Source: Manihot esculenta (taxonomy: Eukaryota > Streptophyta > Magnoliopsida > Malpighiales > Euphorbiaceae). Taken from it: DNA of 64,000 nt. Numbering within the stretch: position 1 is the first letter of the stretch; every line of letters begins with the position of its first letter. A program made the translations under genes and the position numbers. Positions 47,267 through 58,970 of the stretch are shown in pieces. Under the pieces are notes generated by a model, which worked only from the letters and a program-made list of their open reading frames with translations, ran no database searches and was not told the DNA's origin. The stretch lies in contig NC_035168.2 in NCBI RefSeq assembly GCF_001659605.2, forward strand, positions 8,984,058-9,048,057, read 5' to 3'.

Positions 47267-47304
47267 TTCTTCCCCCCCTTAAGAACATTCATCCTCAAAT
47301 ATTC
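47267..47304 (-). other. Polypurine tract and decayed hairpin of TK-4
   Basis: TTAAGGGGGGGGAAGAA on the minus strand. The adjoining hairpin arms are GAACATTCA and CAAATATTC, three changes from the perfect version. Confidence 0.8.
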
Positions 47305-47356
47305 AAAAAAGCAAACAAGCACATCATATACATCAAGAAAACATATAACGCTTACT

Positions 47357-50300
47357 TTAAAAGAGATAGGGGTACTGCTGAAGCATAGATTCTCGAGTCT
47401 CCCAGGTGCACTCTTCCATATTGTGGTGGTTCCAAAGAACTTTCATCATCACGATTTCCTTGTTCCTTAGCTTTCTGATCTGCGTGTCTATGATCCGAAC
47501 TGGCTGCTCGACATAGGTGAGATCTCCTAGGATCTCCCCATCAGGTTCACTAAGAACCTTGCCCGGATCCGACATGAATTTTTGTAACATAGAAACATGA
47601 AAAACCGGATGGATCCTCTCCATAGAAGCAGGTAAATCTAACTTGTAAGATACATTCCCAATTCTTTGTAGGATTTCAAAGGGCCCGATGTACCTTGGAG
47701 ATAGTTTACCTTTTTTCCAAAACGAATTCCCCCCCTTCATAGGAGACACCTTAAGCAATACCATATCCCCCTCCTGGAAAACAACTTGCTTTCTGTGGAC
47801 GTCTGCATAGCTCTTATGCCTGCTCACCGCTGTTTTGATTCTCTCTCTGATAATAGGCACTACTCTGCTGGTGATCTTTACTAATTCTGGCCTTGCTAAA
47901 GCCCTTTCTCCCACTTCTTCCCAGCAGACAGGTGACCTGCACTTCCTCCCATACAGAGCTTCGTAAGGAGCCATCCCAATGCTAGCATGGTAACTGTTAT
48001 TGTAGGCAAACTCTACCAATGGTAGATGTTGCCTCCAAGAACCACCAAAGTCTAGCACACACATCCTTAGCATGTCTTCTATAGTTTGGATGGTCATCTC
48101 CGACTGTCCATCAGTCTGTGGATGGAAGGCGGTGCTAAAGTCGAACCTCGTGCCCATAGCATTTTGCAGACTCCGCCAAAACCTAGAGATAAACTGGGGT
48201 CCCCTATATGACATTATAGAAACTGGGGCCCCATGCAGCCTGGTAATTTCCTCCACATATATCTACGCCAGTTTGTCCACAGAATAACCGTTCATGACAG
48301 GGATAAAATGAGCAGATTTAGTCAATCTATCCACTATTACCCATATAGAGTCATGTCTATAGGATGTTGCTGGTAATCCCACTACAAACTCCATCGCCAC
48401 GTGTTCCCATTTCCACTTTGGAATTGGTAGTGGGTTGAGCATTCCAGCTGGCTTCTGATGTTCTAGCTTCGCCCTCTGACATACCTCACAAGCGAACACA
48501 AACTGAGCCACTTCCCTCTTCATCAATGGCCACCAATAAACTCTTTTCAGATCCTGATACATTTTGGTGGCTCCAGGGTGAACACTGTACCTAGCATTAT
48601 GAGCCTCTCTCATAATGTCTCCTTTCAAGCTTATTATCATCTGGTACACACAATCTGTTCCCGTAATAGAGGATCTCTCTATTGTCAAACCTAAAATAAA
48701 CATTCTTGCCTTTCTGAACAACTCTCACTATTTTCACCAATTCGGGATCCTCGTGCTGTTTCTGTCCCACTTGCTCTAGAAACACGGGTGTCGCCTTCAT
48801 CTATGCTACTAATGCACCTGTACCAGACAACTCTAATTGCAAGCCTTCGCTAATAAGCCTGTAAAATTCTTTCACCACTGGTCTTCACTCTACTGTGATG
48901 TGGGATAAACTGCCAAGTGATTTCTGGCTAAGAGCATTTGCCACCGCATTAGCTTTACCCGGATGATACTGGATTTTGCAATCATAATCACTAAGCAGTT
49001 CTACCCATCTCCTCTCCTCAAGTTTAACTCTTTCTAACTCAAGTTGTATTGCAAACTCTTATGATCTGTAAAGATCTCACATTTTACTCCATACAAGTAA
49101 CTCCTCCACATCTTGAGTACAAAGATCACAGCTGCCATTTCTAGGTCATGTGTAGGATAATTCAGCTCGTGCTTCTTCAACTGTCTAGAAGCATAAGCAA
49201 TTACCCTCTCTTTCTACATCAACACACAACCTAGTCCCACTCGGGATGCATCACAAAATACTGTGAAATCCTCATTACTTGTAGGCAAAACCAATACTAG
49301 TGCTGACGTCAATTTTCTCTTTAGCTCTTCGAAACTTTCCTCACACTGATCTGACCAGACACACTTCTAATTCTTCTTAGTCAACCTGGTCATAGGAGCA
49401 ACTATTTTGGAGAAATTCTGAACGAATCTCCTGTAGTAACTTGGCAAACCCAGAAAACTTTTGATCTCTATCATTGTAGTGGGTATGGACCAGTTAGCTA
49501 TAGCTTCTACTTTCTTAAGGTCCACCTCGATTCCTTTTTATGACACTACGTGCCCCAAGAAAGAGATACTCCTCAACCAGAACTCGCATTTAGAGAATTT
49601 GGCATACAAGCCGTGCTCTCTCAAGGTCTGCAACACTCTCCTCAGATGGTGGGCATGCTCCTTTGCATTTCTGGAATAAACCAAGATATCATCAATGAAA
49701 ATAATAACAAAGTGATCTAGAAACTGTCTAAAAACTCTGTTCATGAGATCCATGAATGCTGCAGGGGCATTGGTCAGCCCGAACAGCATTACTAGGAACT
49801 CATAATGCCAATATCTGGTCTTGAAAGCTGTCTTAGGCACGTCTTCTTCTCTGACTCTCAACTGATGGTACCTGGATCTCAAATCTATCTTGGAAAAACA
49901 ATCGGCTCCTACTAGTTGGTCAAACATATCATCGATCTTAGGTAGCGGATACTTATCCTTGGTAGTGACTTTATTCAACTGTCTGTAGTCAATACAAAGT
50001 CTTAGAGATCCATCCTTCTTTTTCAAGAACAAAACCGGAGAACCCCAAGGTGAGGTACTAGGTCGGATAAAACCCTTATCTACCAATTCTTGCAACTGAT
50101 TTTTTAACTCCTTTAACTCGGCAGGTGCCATCCTGTAGGGAGGAATAGAGATGGGTCTAGTTCCTAGCATTACTTCAATTTCAAACTCTATTTCCCTAAC
50201 AGGTGGTAAACCTGGTAGCTCGTCTAGGAAAACATCAAGAAACTCTCTAACCACGGTCATTGAAGCTGGTTCCCTAACCTGACCATTAAACTCTCTGACA

Positions 50301-50787
50301 TGTGCAAGAAATCCCTGACAACCACTCCTAAGCAACCTATGAGCCTGCAGGGCAGATATCAAACCTCTAGGCATACCTATCTTGTCTCCTCGAAAGATGA
50401 CCTCCGATCCATCTTGTTCTCTGAACCTAACTACCTTGTCTCTGCAGTCCAAGGTAGCACCATGAGTAGAGAGCCAATCCATCCCTATAATTATATCAAA
50501 ATCAGTCAAATATAGAACCACAAGGTCGGCTGGAAGGCACCTATTCTCAACTATAACTGGGTTGAACTGATAGACTGTCTCTACCATAGATGGATCACAC
50601 TTGGGCCCACTAAACCAAAAAGGACACTCTAGCCTGGAGGCTATCAAACCTAAACTATCTACGACTCTCAGAGAAACGAAAGAATAAGAGGCACCGGGAT
50701 CCATAAGAGCATACACATCAGAACACCTAATAGTGAGTTTACCTGACACCATTGTGTTTGATGTGTTGGCCTCCTGCTGTGTCACGG
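47357..50787 (-). pseudogene. Protease-RT-RNase H-integrase of TK-4, many breaks
   Basis: From right: protease (MDPGASYSF) and RT with FIDDILVYS in one open frame (50787-49538). An RNase H region (about 49500-48800) is full of stops. Integrase is in two frames: a shift lies between about 48600 and 48720, and a TAG near 48257-48262 sits where siblings have Gln. The C-terminal chromodomain-like segment ends YPYLF at 47357. There are too many lesions for activity. Confidence 0.9.
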
Positions 50788-50949
50788 TGATCAAACATAA
50801 ATTAGCCACATTTTTATTATCTTTATTATTGCTTAAATACACATTTTCCAGCTTAATTTATGGTTTTTGTTATGTTTTTACAGGAAAGGAAGAAAATGGA
50901 AAGTTGGAGAAAAAATGCAGAAAAAGCTGGAAAAGTGATTAGGTCAGAG

Positions 50950-50965
50950 TGATTTGGCCAAATCA
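50950..50965. repeat. 16-bp perfect palindrome in Athila-2 U3
   Basis: TGATTTGGCCAAATCA, exactly self-complementary. Confidence 0.97.
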
Positions 50966-51007
50966 AGCAGAGGAAGCTGAGGCAGAAACCTGGTAGCTCA
51001 CAGAAAT

Positions 51008-51034
51008 GATTTGGGCAAGTGATCTGCCCAAATC
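51008..51034. repeat. 10-bp-arm inverted repeat in Athila-2 U3
   Basis: GATTTGGGCA, 7-nt spacer, TGCCCAAATC. It shares GATTTGG/CCAAATC with the palindrome 43 bp upstream; a further CCCAAATCA follows at about 51039. Confidence 0.97.
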
Positions 51035-51288
51035 ACCCACCCAAATCACTTTGACGCAGAGAAGGACAGCAGAAGCGGGAAAATGTGCAGAAAACCAAAA
51101 TTCAAAAGTGGAGAAGTCCAAATCCATTTCAAACACTACAAGATCAGTCCCAAGAGCCACGAAAAGGGTCTTTCACTTGAGGAATTCCATTCACAATTAA
51201 ATACAAGATCCAAAGAGGAATCAAAGACCACAAAAGACCAAGTCAAGATGGGGATTTCCAAACCCTAATTGGATTAAAACTCTCAAGC

Positions 51289-51296
51289 TATAAAAG
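51289..51296 (+). promoter_or_regulatory. TATA box of Athila-2 LTR
   Basis: TATAAAAG in the context CAAGCTATAAAAGGAGA. Confidence 0.7.
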
Positions 51297-52202
51297 GAGA
51301 TAGCATCTAACCCAGCAACATCATCTTCTCTCCACAGCAGAATCACTGCAGAATTACAGCAGCAAGTCTGCGGCAGCCTCTCCATCTTCCTTTCTTCTTT
51401 CTTCTGTGATTTTGTCCACCATGAGTGGCTAAATTCCATCTGTTCTAGTTGAAATTGGGGATATTCAGATTTGTGATGAATTGGGAGATTTAAAACTCCA
51501 TTATTAAACTCTTATTTGATTTCAATATTTATGCAACTTGATCTTTCTATAATTATTGCTTTGCTTTTAGAATCAATTAAGGCATGTTGCTTTTAATTGC
51601 TTGAGTAATATATTGTTCGAATAATTTAGGTCCGTAATTGTTTAGATTGTTTAAACACAAGTATAATCAGTTGCATAATCTAAACTTGACCACGCGGTTG
51701 GCAAGGTTATAGTTGGGTTTCTCTAAGTCCTAATGCAGTTAACAGTTGTTCGATGCTAAAAGTCCCAAGGACGTTCCTTGGCAACTTGTTAACTAGAGTT
51801 TGATTAGCGAACGTTTTCTAAGCAAACTAAAACTAAGGAGGAATTTAGATTGTGAGAAGCGTCTTCCACGTCCTAAACTAACTTATTGAAATAAATAAGA
51901 GTATCAAAAAGATCAATGATCAATTCTAAACAAACTGAAATAGATCCACGCTTCAACTAGAATTCTTCTCCTATTGAAATTCTCATCTATTTAAATTATT
52001 GCTTTCTCTTGCTATTTAGTTTTAATCATCAAAACAAAACCCCCCTCTTATAATTATTTGTTATTTACTTGTGCAAGTCATTATTAGGAAAATCCGTAGT
52101 GTCAAATCCCTGTGGTTCGACCCTATTGCCACTATCTACAAGTTAATTGTTGATTGTTTAATAGGTTTATTTTTTACGGCTTCGACAACCGCTATAAAAA
52201 AT

Positions 52203-52220
52203 TGGCGCCGTTGCTGGGGA
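52203..52220 (+). other. Primer-binding site of Athila-2 (tRNA-Asp type)
   Basis: TGGCGCCGTTGCTGGGGA, one base from the canonical Athila-type PBS. Confidence 0.9.
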
Positions 52221-52247
52221 TTTGATCTAACTAATGTATTTTCCTTT

Positions 52248-53839
52248 TATGTTGTGGCGGACGCCTTAAGCCGGAAATCACTTGGCAGTTTGTCCCATAT
52301 TTCAGCAGAGAGGAGGCTAGTAGTGAGGGAGCTCTTCGAGCTCATGAATGAAGTTCTACAGTTGGAGTTGTCTGGTACAGGTGCTTTGATTGCTTAGATG
52401 AGAGTGGCACCCGTGTTTCTGGAGCAGGTGGCTTAGAAACAGCATGAGGACCCAGAGTTAGTGAAGATTGCCAGGACTGTTCAGTCAGGCAAAGATAGTG
52501 AGTACAGATTCGACAGCAAGGGGATCCTCCGCTATGGGAGCAGACTTTGTGTACCAGATGACATAGGGCTAAAAGAAGACATTATGAGAGAAGCTCATAA
52601 TGCCAGATAGAACGTTCACCCTGGAGCCACCAAGATGTATCAAGATCTGAAGAAGGTCTATTGGTGGCCAGCTATGAAGAGAGAAGTGGCACAGTTCGTG
52701 TTAGCCTGCGAAGTGTGTCAGAGGGTGAAGCTGGAACATCAGAAGCCGGCGGGAATGCTTAACCCACTACCTATTCCAGAGTGGAAATGGGAGAATATAG
52801 CTATGGACTTCGTGGTGGGGTTACCGGCGACGTCCAACAGATTAGACTCCATATGGGTGATCGTGGACAGACTCACCAAATCTGCTCACTTCATCCCAGT
52901 CAGGAGCAACTACTCTGTGGACAAGTTGGCGCAGGTGTATGTAGATGAGATTGTCAGGCTGCATGGGGTTCCTGTTTCAATAGTATCTGATAGAGGGCCC
53001 CAGTTCACCTCTAGGTTTTGGCGGAGTCTGCAGAACGCTATGGGTACCAGGTTGGATTTTAGCACTGCTTTCCATCCACAAACGGACGGACAGTCAGAGA
53101 GGACCATCCAGACAATAGAGGATATGCTCAGAATGTGTGTACTGGACTTGGCGGTTCTTGGAGGCAGCATCTACCTTTGGTGGAGTTTGCCTACAATAAC
53201 AGCCATCATGCTAGCATAGGGATGGCCCCGTATGAAGCTTTGTATGGAAGGAAGTGCAGGTCACCTGTATGCTGGGAAGAAGTTGGGGAAAAGGCCTTGG
53301 CAGGGCCTGAGCTAGTAGAGATCACCAGCAGGGTGGTGCCCATAATCAGAGAAAGGATCAAGACTGCTGCAAGCAGGCAGAAGAGTTATGCAGACATCCG
53401 CAGAAGACAAGTAGAGTTTCAGGAGGGGGATTTGGTATTGCTCAAGGTGTCTCCAATGAAAGGGATGATTCAGTTCGGGAAGAAAGGTAAGCTGGCCCCA
53501 CGGTACATCGGACCCTTTGAAGTCTTGCAAAAGATTGGGAATGTATCGTACAAGCTGGACTTGCCTGCTTCAATGGAGAGAATCCATCCGGTTTTCCATG
53601 TTTCCATGTTAAGAAAGTTCGTGTCAGATCCGAGCAAGGTTCTTAGTGAGCCTGATGTGGAGATCCAAGAAGATCTCACCTATGTTGAACAGCCAGTACG
53701 GATCTTAGACACCCAGATCAGGAAGTTAAGAAACAAGGAAATCCCGATGGTGAAAGTCCTTTGGAATCACCACAACATAGAGGAGTGTACCTGGGAGACA
53801 CGGGAGTCCATGCTCCAGCAATATCCTCATCTCTTTTGA
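52248..53839 (+). pseudogene. RNase H end-integrase-chromodomain of TK-5
   Basis: Begins [21 protein letters not shown] at 52395-52397 and about 52432-52434, both where TK-2 has CAG, and TAG near 52606-52608 where TK-2 has a Tyr codon. Integrase then opens ([44 protein letters not shown]) until a one-base loss near 53148 shifts the frame. The new frame carries the rest of integrase and the chromodomain-like tail to the TGA at 53837-53839. Confidence 0.9.
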
Positions 53840-53899
53840 AGTAAGTATTATGTGTTTTATGTTAATGTGTATGTTTTATGCCATGCCATGTTTGTTGGT

Positions 53900-53936
53900 G
53901 AACATTCGGGGACGAATGTTCTTAAGGGGGGAAGAA
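53900..53936 (+). other. Hairpin and polypurine tract of TK-5
   Basis: Perfect inverted repeat GAACATTCG-GGGA-CGAATGTTC (53900-53921), then TTAAGGGGGGAAGAA directly before the LTR. Confidence 0.93.
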
Positions 53937-56150
53937 TGTAATACCCGGCTAGACTCCGGTATCAGAATCCCTACCGTCTGGTGGGATCTCGGATGTCGGA
54001 AACCTCTAGAAGGGTAAAGTCATGTTTTCATAAAATGTTTTAATGTATTTTATGGTTTTAATCAAGTAAGAATGAGTTTTTTCATGAAAATAATCTTGGA
54101 GGAAGACCCAGGTTCGGCCGCCGAACCTCAAGTTCGGCTGCCGAATGTGCATGCGCTTCGGGTGTGCCTTAGGCCCCCGAAACCATGAGTGAGGGAAGTC
54201 TAGGTTCGGCCGCCGAACCTTATGTTCGGTCGCCGAACATGGCATGCATGCGGGGGCACGTTCGGCTCCCGAATGTGGCCTGGCCAGCCACCTATAAAGG
54301 GGTCCCTTAGCCGAAATGGGCGAGCTTTTCTCCCCATTTTCGGCCAAGGTGAGCTCTCCGCCGTCCCTCACCAATTTTTAGTGCTTCCTTCAGATCTTTC
54401 AAGATTTTCACAAGTTTTCACTTTGTTTTGAAGATTTTCGAGTATAAAACAAGTTTTGGAGCTTTTGAAGTTCAAGAAACTCAATCTCTCCCATCTCCGA
54501 GCTAGGGTCGTTTTCCTCTCGATCTTCAAGAGGTAAGGGCTGATCTTGAGCTCATTGTATGTTTTAAACAAGTTTTAAGTTGATCTATGGGGTAGAAATG
54601 CATGTTTAGGTTTTGGTTGGTTTTATGGGTTGTGTTAAGTTTTTGAGCAATGTATGATGTTTGTGGTTGCTTGATGTGTTGTAGTTGGGGTTTAAGATAG
54701 TTTGAAGCCCCTAGGAGCTTGTTTGCTTGAGTATGCATGTTGTAGATCAGGTTTATGCATGTTTGAGAGGTTTGGGAGGCGTTTGTGCATGTTGGAGTTG
54801 AGTTTCTGCCACTTTGGAGAAACTCAGGTTCGGCCGCCGAATGGACTTTCGGCCGCCGAACCCGCTTGTAGAGGCAGCCTTCGGCTGCCGAAGCCTGCCC
54901 CCGAAAGAGGACTTTCGTCTCTGGAGGGCAGTTTCGGCCGCCGAAAGTGCCGTCGAACATGCATGAGTTTCGTCTCTGTCTGGGAGTTTCGGCCGCCGAA
55001 GGTGCCGCCGAACCTGCCTGACTTTCGGCTCTGGAGGGACTTTCGGCCGCCGAACCTGCCGCCGAAAGTGCCCTGTCCAGCCATTTCTTGCATGTTTTCT
55101 ATGATCGTTTTGAGGTGTTTTAGGGGGTTTTTGGGGGATGTTTTAGAGTTATGTTTATGTATGTTTGGTCCCTCATCTGAGTCCACCTGTGTAGGTTCGG
55201 ACCCGAGGAACCGAGGAGGTCAGCAGTGCTAGCTGCTTCAGAGTCCCTAGAACATCAGCCAGAGGTGAGTAGAACAGAACTATGCTTTAAATTTAATAAA
55301 ATGTTTAGCATGATCCATGCATCATAAATGCCATGTTATGTAGGTTGTATTGCATTAGTAATCACGAATATGATGCATTGCATTTATACTGTTGATGTGG
55401 ATGGATGTTGGATGACCCACTAGCTCTCAGTATGTAACCCAGAAAGTCCAGGGCTGCCCATGCCACGCGTCCTGGCACCATGACAGAAAGTCCCGCGCTG
55501 CCCATGCCACGCGTCCGGGCAAATGTATGATTGTTTATGAGAAATGAGAGTTATTGGTGACAAGTCCGTCCTTGATGTGAAATGTCTGTGCTATGATGCA
55601 TTCCATGAAAGCATGAATAATTAAAATATTTTATGGTTCTGCTCACTGGGCTTTTTAGCTCACCCCGTTCCCTTAACCCCAGGTTTGCAGGTATAGGTTA
55701 GAGCAGGAGGTCAGATAGAGTAAAGTTTTGGTTATGTAATAGCTAGTAAGGGACATGATGGATGTTGTAATGTAATATTGAGTTATGTAATGTAATGACG
55801 GTATTGAGGTTTAGAAGTGTGCTTGACCCTAGCTGTGTAATCCCTTTATGAATGCATGATCTTTTATTGATGTTTATGTTTTAGCAAACTTAATGCATGA
55901 TTATGGTACCCCTTTGGAGCATTGATGAGGACTCCATGGTGGGGTTAATGTTAATGTCTACGTTAATGCATGCACAGGTTGAGTTTGGTTCATGAATGAA
56001 AAGAAAAGTTTTAATTTTTATGTATGTTGTTGATCATGTATGGGATTAAACAGGTTCACAGGATGTATGTTAGGCTTGCTACGGGTCCCGGCGGCCTTAA
56101 GCCGATCTGGATCCTAGTGCCGGTAGCGGTCCGATTTTCGGGTCGTTACA
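53937..56150 (+). repeat. 3' LTR of TK-5 (2214 bp)
   Basis: TGTAATACCCGG...GGGTCGTTACA. TATA at 54293-54300; donor-like CAAGAG|GTAAGG with GT at 54533; splice-flanked AUG-free cassette 55195-55264 (70 nt); minisatellite 55440-55520. Closest in sequence to the TK-2 LTR. Confidence 0.93.
55440..55520. repeat. Minisatellite in TK-5 LTR, 2 copies
   Basis: Two copies of 'agaaagtccagggctgccc' and 'atgccacgcgtcctggca', bounded by CCAGG/CCTGG like the arrays at the same place in other copies. Confidence 0.85.
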
Positions 56151-56237
56151 ACAGCAACTGAACCAGCTGCTATAAAGACAGTCATAGCAGCACCTAAAGA
56201 GGCAGAAAATGCAGCAGCCATTGTTCTTGAACCAGCT
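56151..56237 (+). pseudogene. Athila-2 Gag N-terminal segment
   Basis: 29 codons of Ala/Glu/Pro-rich sequence (begins TATEPAAIKTV) between TK-5 and TK-6. It ends exactly at the CAGCT target site of TK-6, and the frame continues on the far side at 63763. It is called a pseudogene because the gene is split by insertions. Confidence 0.7.
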
Positions 56238-58970
56238 TGTAAGACCCCGCTCGTTCAGACATCGGAATTCCTACCGTCCGGTGGAATCTCGAGTGTCGGA
56301 TCCTCTTTGGGGGGGTAGAGCAAGGGTAAAGGAAAGGTTTTCTAAAATGTTTTTAAGTGTTTTATGGTTTTAAATAGAAAAGAGTTGAGTTTTTGAAGAG
56401 AAAGAGCAAGGAGGCGTTTGCCAGGTTCGGCCGCCGAAAGTGAAGTTCGGCCGCCGAACATGTGAAGGCTTCGGGAGCGCCTTTGGCCTCCGAAAGTCTT
56501 GTGGGAGCAAGCCAAGGTTCGGCCGCCGAAAGTGAGGTTCGGCCGCCGAACATGCATGAGTTTAGGGGGCACGTTAGGCTGCCGAAGATTGATGACCAGG
56601 CTACCTATAAAGAGCCCTCAGATCGGAAATGGGCGAGTTTTCTCCCCATTCTCGAACTCAGGTGAGTTTCTGCCCTCCCTTGGTTGCTTGTGTGTCTTCT
56701 CTTCAAAATCCTTCAAGTTTTCATAAGATCTACCCTTGGTTTGAAGTTTTGAAGCTAAAATAGAAGTTTTGGGAACTTGGAGCTTTGGAGCTTGGATTCT
56801 CCACACCTCCGAGTTAGAGATCACACCACCCTCAATCTTCAAGAGGTAAGTGTAGATCTTTGCTTCCCTAGTGTTTTTATGAAGTTTTATGAAGGTTTTA
56901 ATGTTTGAGTATGGGTAGAGATGCATGTTTAGGGTTTATGTGGGTTTTATGCCCAATGTATGTTATGTGATGATGTGTTGAGGAGTTTAAGTTAGTTTCT
57001 TTGCTCTCTTTGCTTGTGGGAGTGTGTATGCATGCTTGGGAGAGAGTACGTGAGGTTTGGGGTGTTTTGGAAGGTTTTGGAGGCTGGTGTGCAAAGGCTG
57101 AGTTCTGATGAACTCAGGTTCGGCCGCCGAAGGTGGTTTCGGCCGCCGAACATGCCTTTGGATGCATGGTTTGGCCGCCTAACCTTGCCCCCGAAAGTTG
57201 AGTTGTGGCTTGAAAGCAGACTTTCGGCCGCCGAAGGCAATGTTCGGCCGCCGAAAGTGCCTGACTTTCGTCTCTGGAGAGAGGGTTCGGCCGCCGAAGG
57301 TGCCGCCGAACCTACCCGAGTTTCGTCTCTGGAGGAGACTTTCGGCCGCCGAAGGTGCCGCCGAAAGTGCCCTGTCCAGCCGTTTCTTGGGTGTTTTCCA
57401 TGCATGTTTAAGTGATGTTTAGAGGGGTTTTTGGGGAGTTTCTTATGAGTTGTTAGAATGTGTTTAGTACCTCATGTGAGTCCATCTGTGTAGGATTGGA
57501 CCTGAGGAGAGGTGTCTAGCTTCAGTGCTAGTTGACCCAGAGTTTGTTGAGCAGTGGCTTCAGGTGAGTAGAACTAAACTTAATCTTTTACGTTAAAAGA
57601 AATCTAATGCCTAAAGCATACTCATACATCATGTTATGTAATAGGATGATTGCATTAGCTTCACCATGCCCATGCACCATGTTTATATGTTATAGGATGA
57701 TTGCACTAGTTTCACGAAGGTGACGCATTGCATAATGTGCTATGTATATGATGTGATGGGTGGACCAAGGCGACCTCAATAGCCCGCAAGTCTGTCAATG
57801 AGTCTTTGTCAATCGGGCGAGTACATATAGGAAAGCCCCATGAGAGCTCCTTCGGGGCCAAGTTTTGACAGAGGGAACGTTGGGGTCATGTCTAACCCTG
57901 AGGGGAAGGACGTTACGTGAACCCTCTAAAATCACCCGCAAGAGGAAGAGATTTGCTAGTATGAACTCAAGCGGGGGTGAGATGTTTGTTGTGATATAAT
58001 TGTGATATGACGCATTTCATGAAAGCATGAATAAGAAGAATAATTGAATAAAATGTCTTTATAATAAAATACATAAAAAGGGTGGAACAATAAAAGGCAT
58101 AATAATATACCTAAAAATGGAGGAACTAAATCAAATGTTTTTCTCTGTTTCTACTCACTGGGCTCTTGTAGCTCACCCCATTCCCTTAACCCCAGTTTTG
58201 CAGGGCCAGAGTATGTCAAGCCAGAGTAAGTCAGAAGAACTATGGGATAGAAGAGGTTCAAGCATGGGTTGCCATGTTTGGTTGTAATAGCTTAGCTTGT
58301 TTTGTTTATGTTTATGTATAAGGAGAGATGCTTATTGTATATGTTTATGGAGATAGTATGTGATGTAAGTTGCTAAAGAGATGATATGTTATGTAATGCT
58401 ATGAATGCTTTGTATGCTTGTATAGTTTAGTTGTGGACATGATGATGATGACGATGTATGGACATGTTGTGAGCATATGAATGAGTAGAAAGAGTAATGT
58501 TATAAAGAGATAGAGCCAAGTTAAGAAAAGTATAGATATACCATGTGTTGTAGCATGAGATGTATAGAATTGTGCTTTGCCTAGAGAGTTGGTAAATCCC
58601 TTTTTGTTATGCATGATCTTGAGAAAATGTTTCAAATGTTATGAGTTTTGAATGGCCCGTGAGGGAAGAAAGGGTTCCAATCCCTTGACCCAAAGCGGAT
58701 ATGTTTTAAAGCAAGCTTGATGACCCATTTGGTATGAGGTTCTATGTTTTCATGCATAGGTCAAGCTGAGGTAAGGAAAACAAGTTTAAAGGTTTTTATG
58801 AGACCAAAGCTTAAGTTTTATGAAAAAGTTTGATCATGCACGGGATTATACCTAAAGTTCAGGATGTATAGAGGCTTACTACGGGTCCCGGCGGCCTTAA
58901 GCCGATCTGGATCCTAGTGCCGAGCAGTTTGGAGCCGTTACAGAAGGGTACCGGTTTCCGGGCTGTTACA
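56238..58970 (+). repeat. 5' LTR of TK-6 (2733 bp)
   Basis: TGTAAGACCCCGC...GGGCTGTTACA. TATA TATAAAGA 56606-56613; donor-like CAAGAG|GTAAGT with GT at 56847; AUG-free 70-nt cassette 57494-57563; GCCGAA clusters 56425-56585 and 57118-57375. This is a different LTR subfamily from TK-2 and TK-5. Confidence 0.97.
56606..56613 (+). promoter_or_regulatory. TATA box of TK-6 5' LTR
   Basis: TATAAAGA in CTACCTATAAAGAGCC; repeated in the 3' LTR at 61398-61405. There is no ATG from about 56643 to the donor at 56846. Confidence 0.7.

Larger units (their letters stand above)
45180..50787 (-). mobile_element. TK-4: Ty3/gypsy Tekay/Del-type element, interrupted
   Basis: Minus strand. 3' LTR 45180-47266, polypurine tract, then integrase to protease. 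At 50788, inside the protease region (reading [12 protein letters not shown]), the sequence switches abruptly to an Athila-type LTR. Gag, PBS and 5' LTR of TK-4 are therefore expected on the far side of that insertion, outside the window. It is the most diverged TK copy here. Confidence 0.88.
50788..52195 (+). repeat. 5' LTR of Athila-2 (~1.4 kb)
   Basis: Starts TGATCAAACA. Ends near CCGCTATA, where CA would be expected, so the end is slightly uncertain. TATA at 51289-51296. Two strong palindromes lie in U3. Confidence 0.75.
52248..56150 (+). mobile_element. TK-5: 5'-truncated Ty3/gypsy Tekay/Del-type element
   Basis: Starts abruptly in the last part of RNase H, then integrase, chromodomain-like tail, hairpin, polypurine tract and a full 3' LTR. 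The 5' LTR, gag, protease and RT are absent. The left end joins the Athila-2 leader with only about four shared bases (ATGT), and no target-site duplication is possible. Confidence 0.9.

Noticed and set aside
53840..53899. Possible env-like third ORF after pol in TK elements
   Set aside because: Only about 60 bp separate the pol stop from the hairpin and polypurine tract in TK-5; there is no room and no frame for an extra gene.
58399..58635. 78-codon minus-strand ORF repeated at 63191-63427
   Set aside because: Duplicated only because both LTRs of TK-6 are nearly identical; no domain, opposite strand, and no equivalent in other LTR subfamilies.
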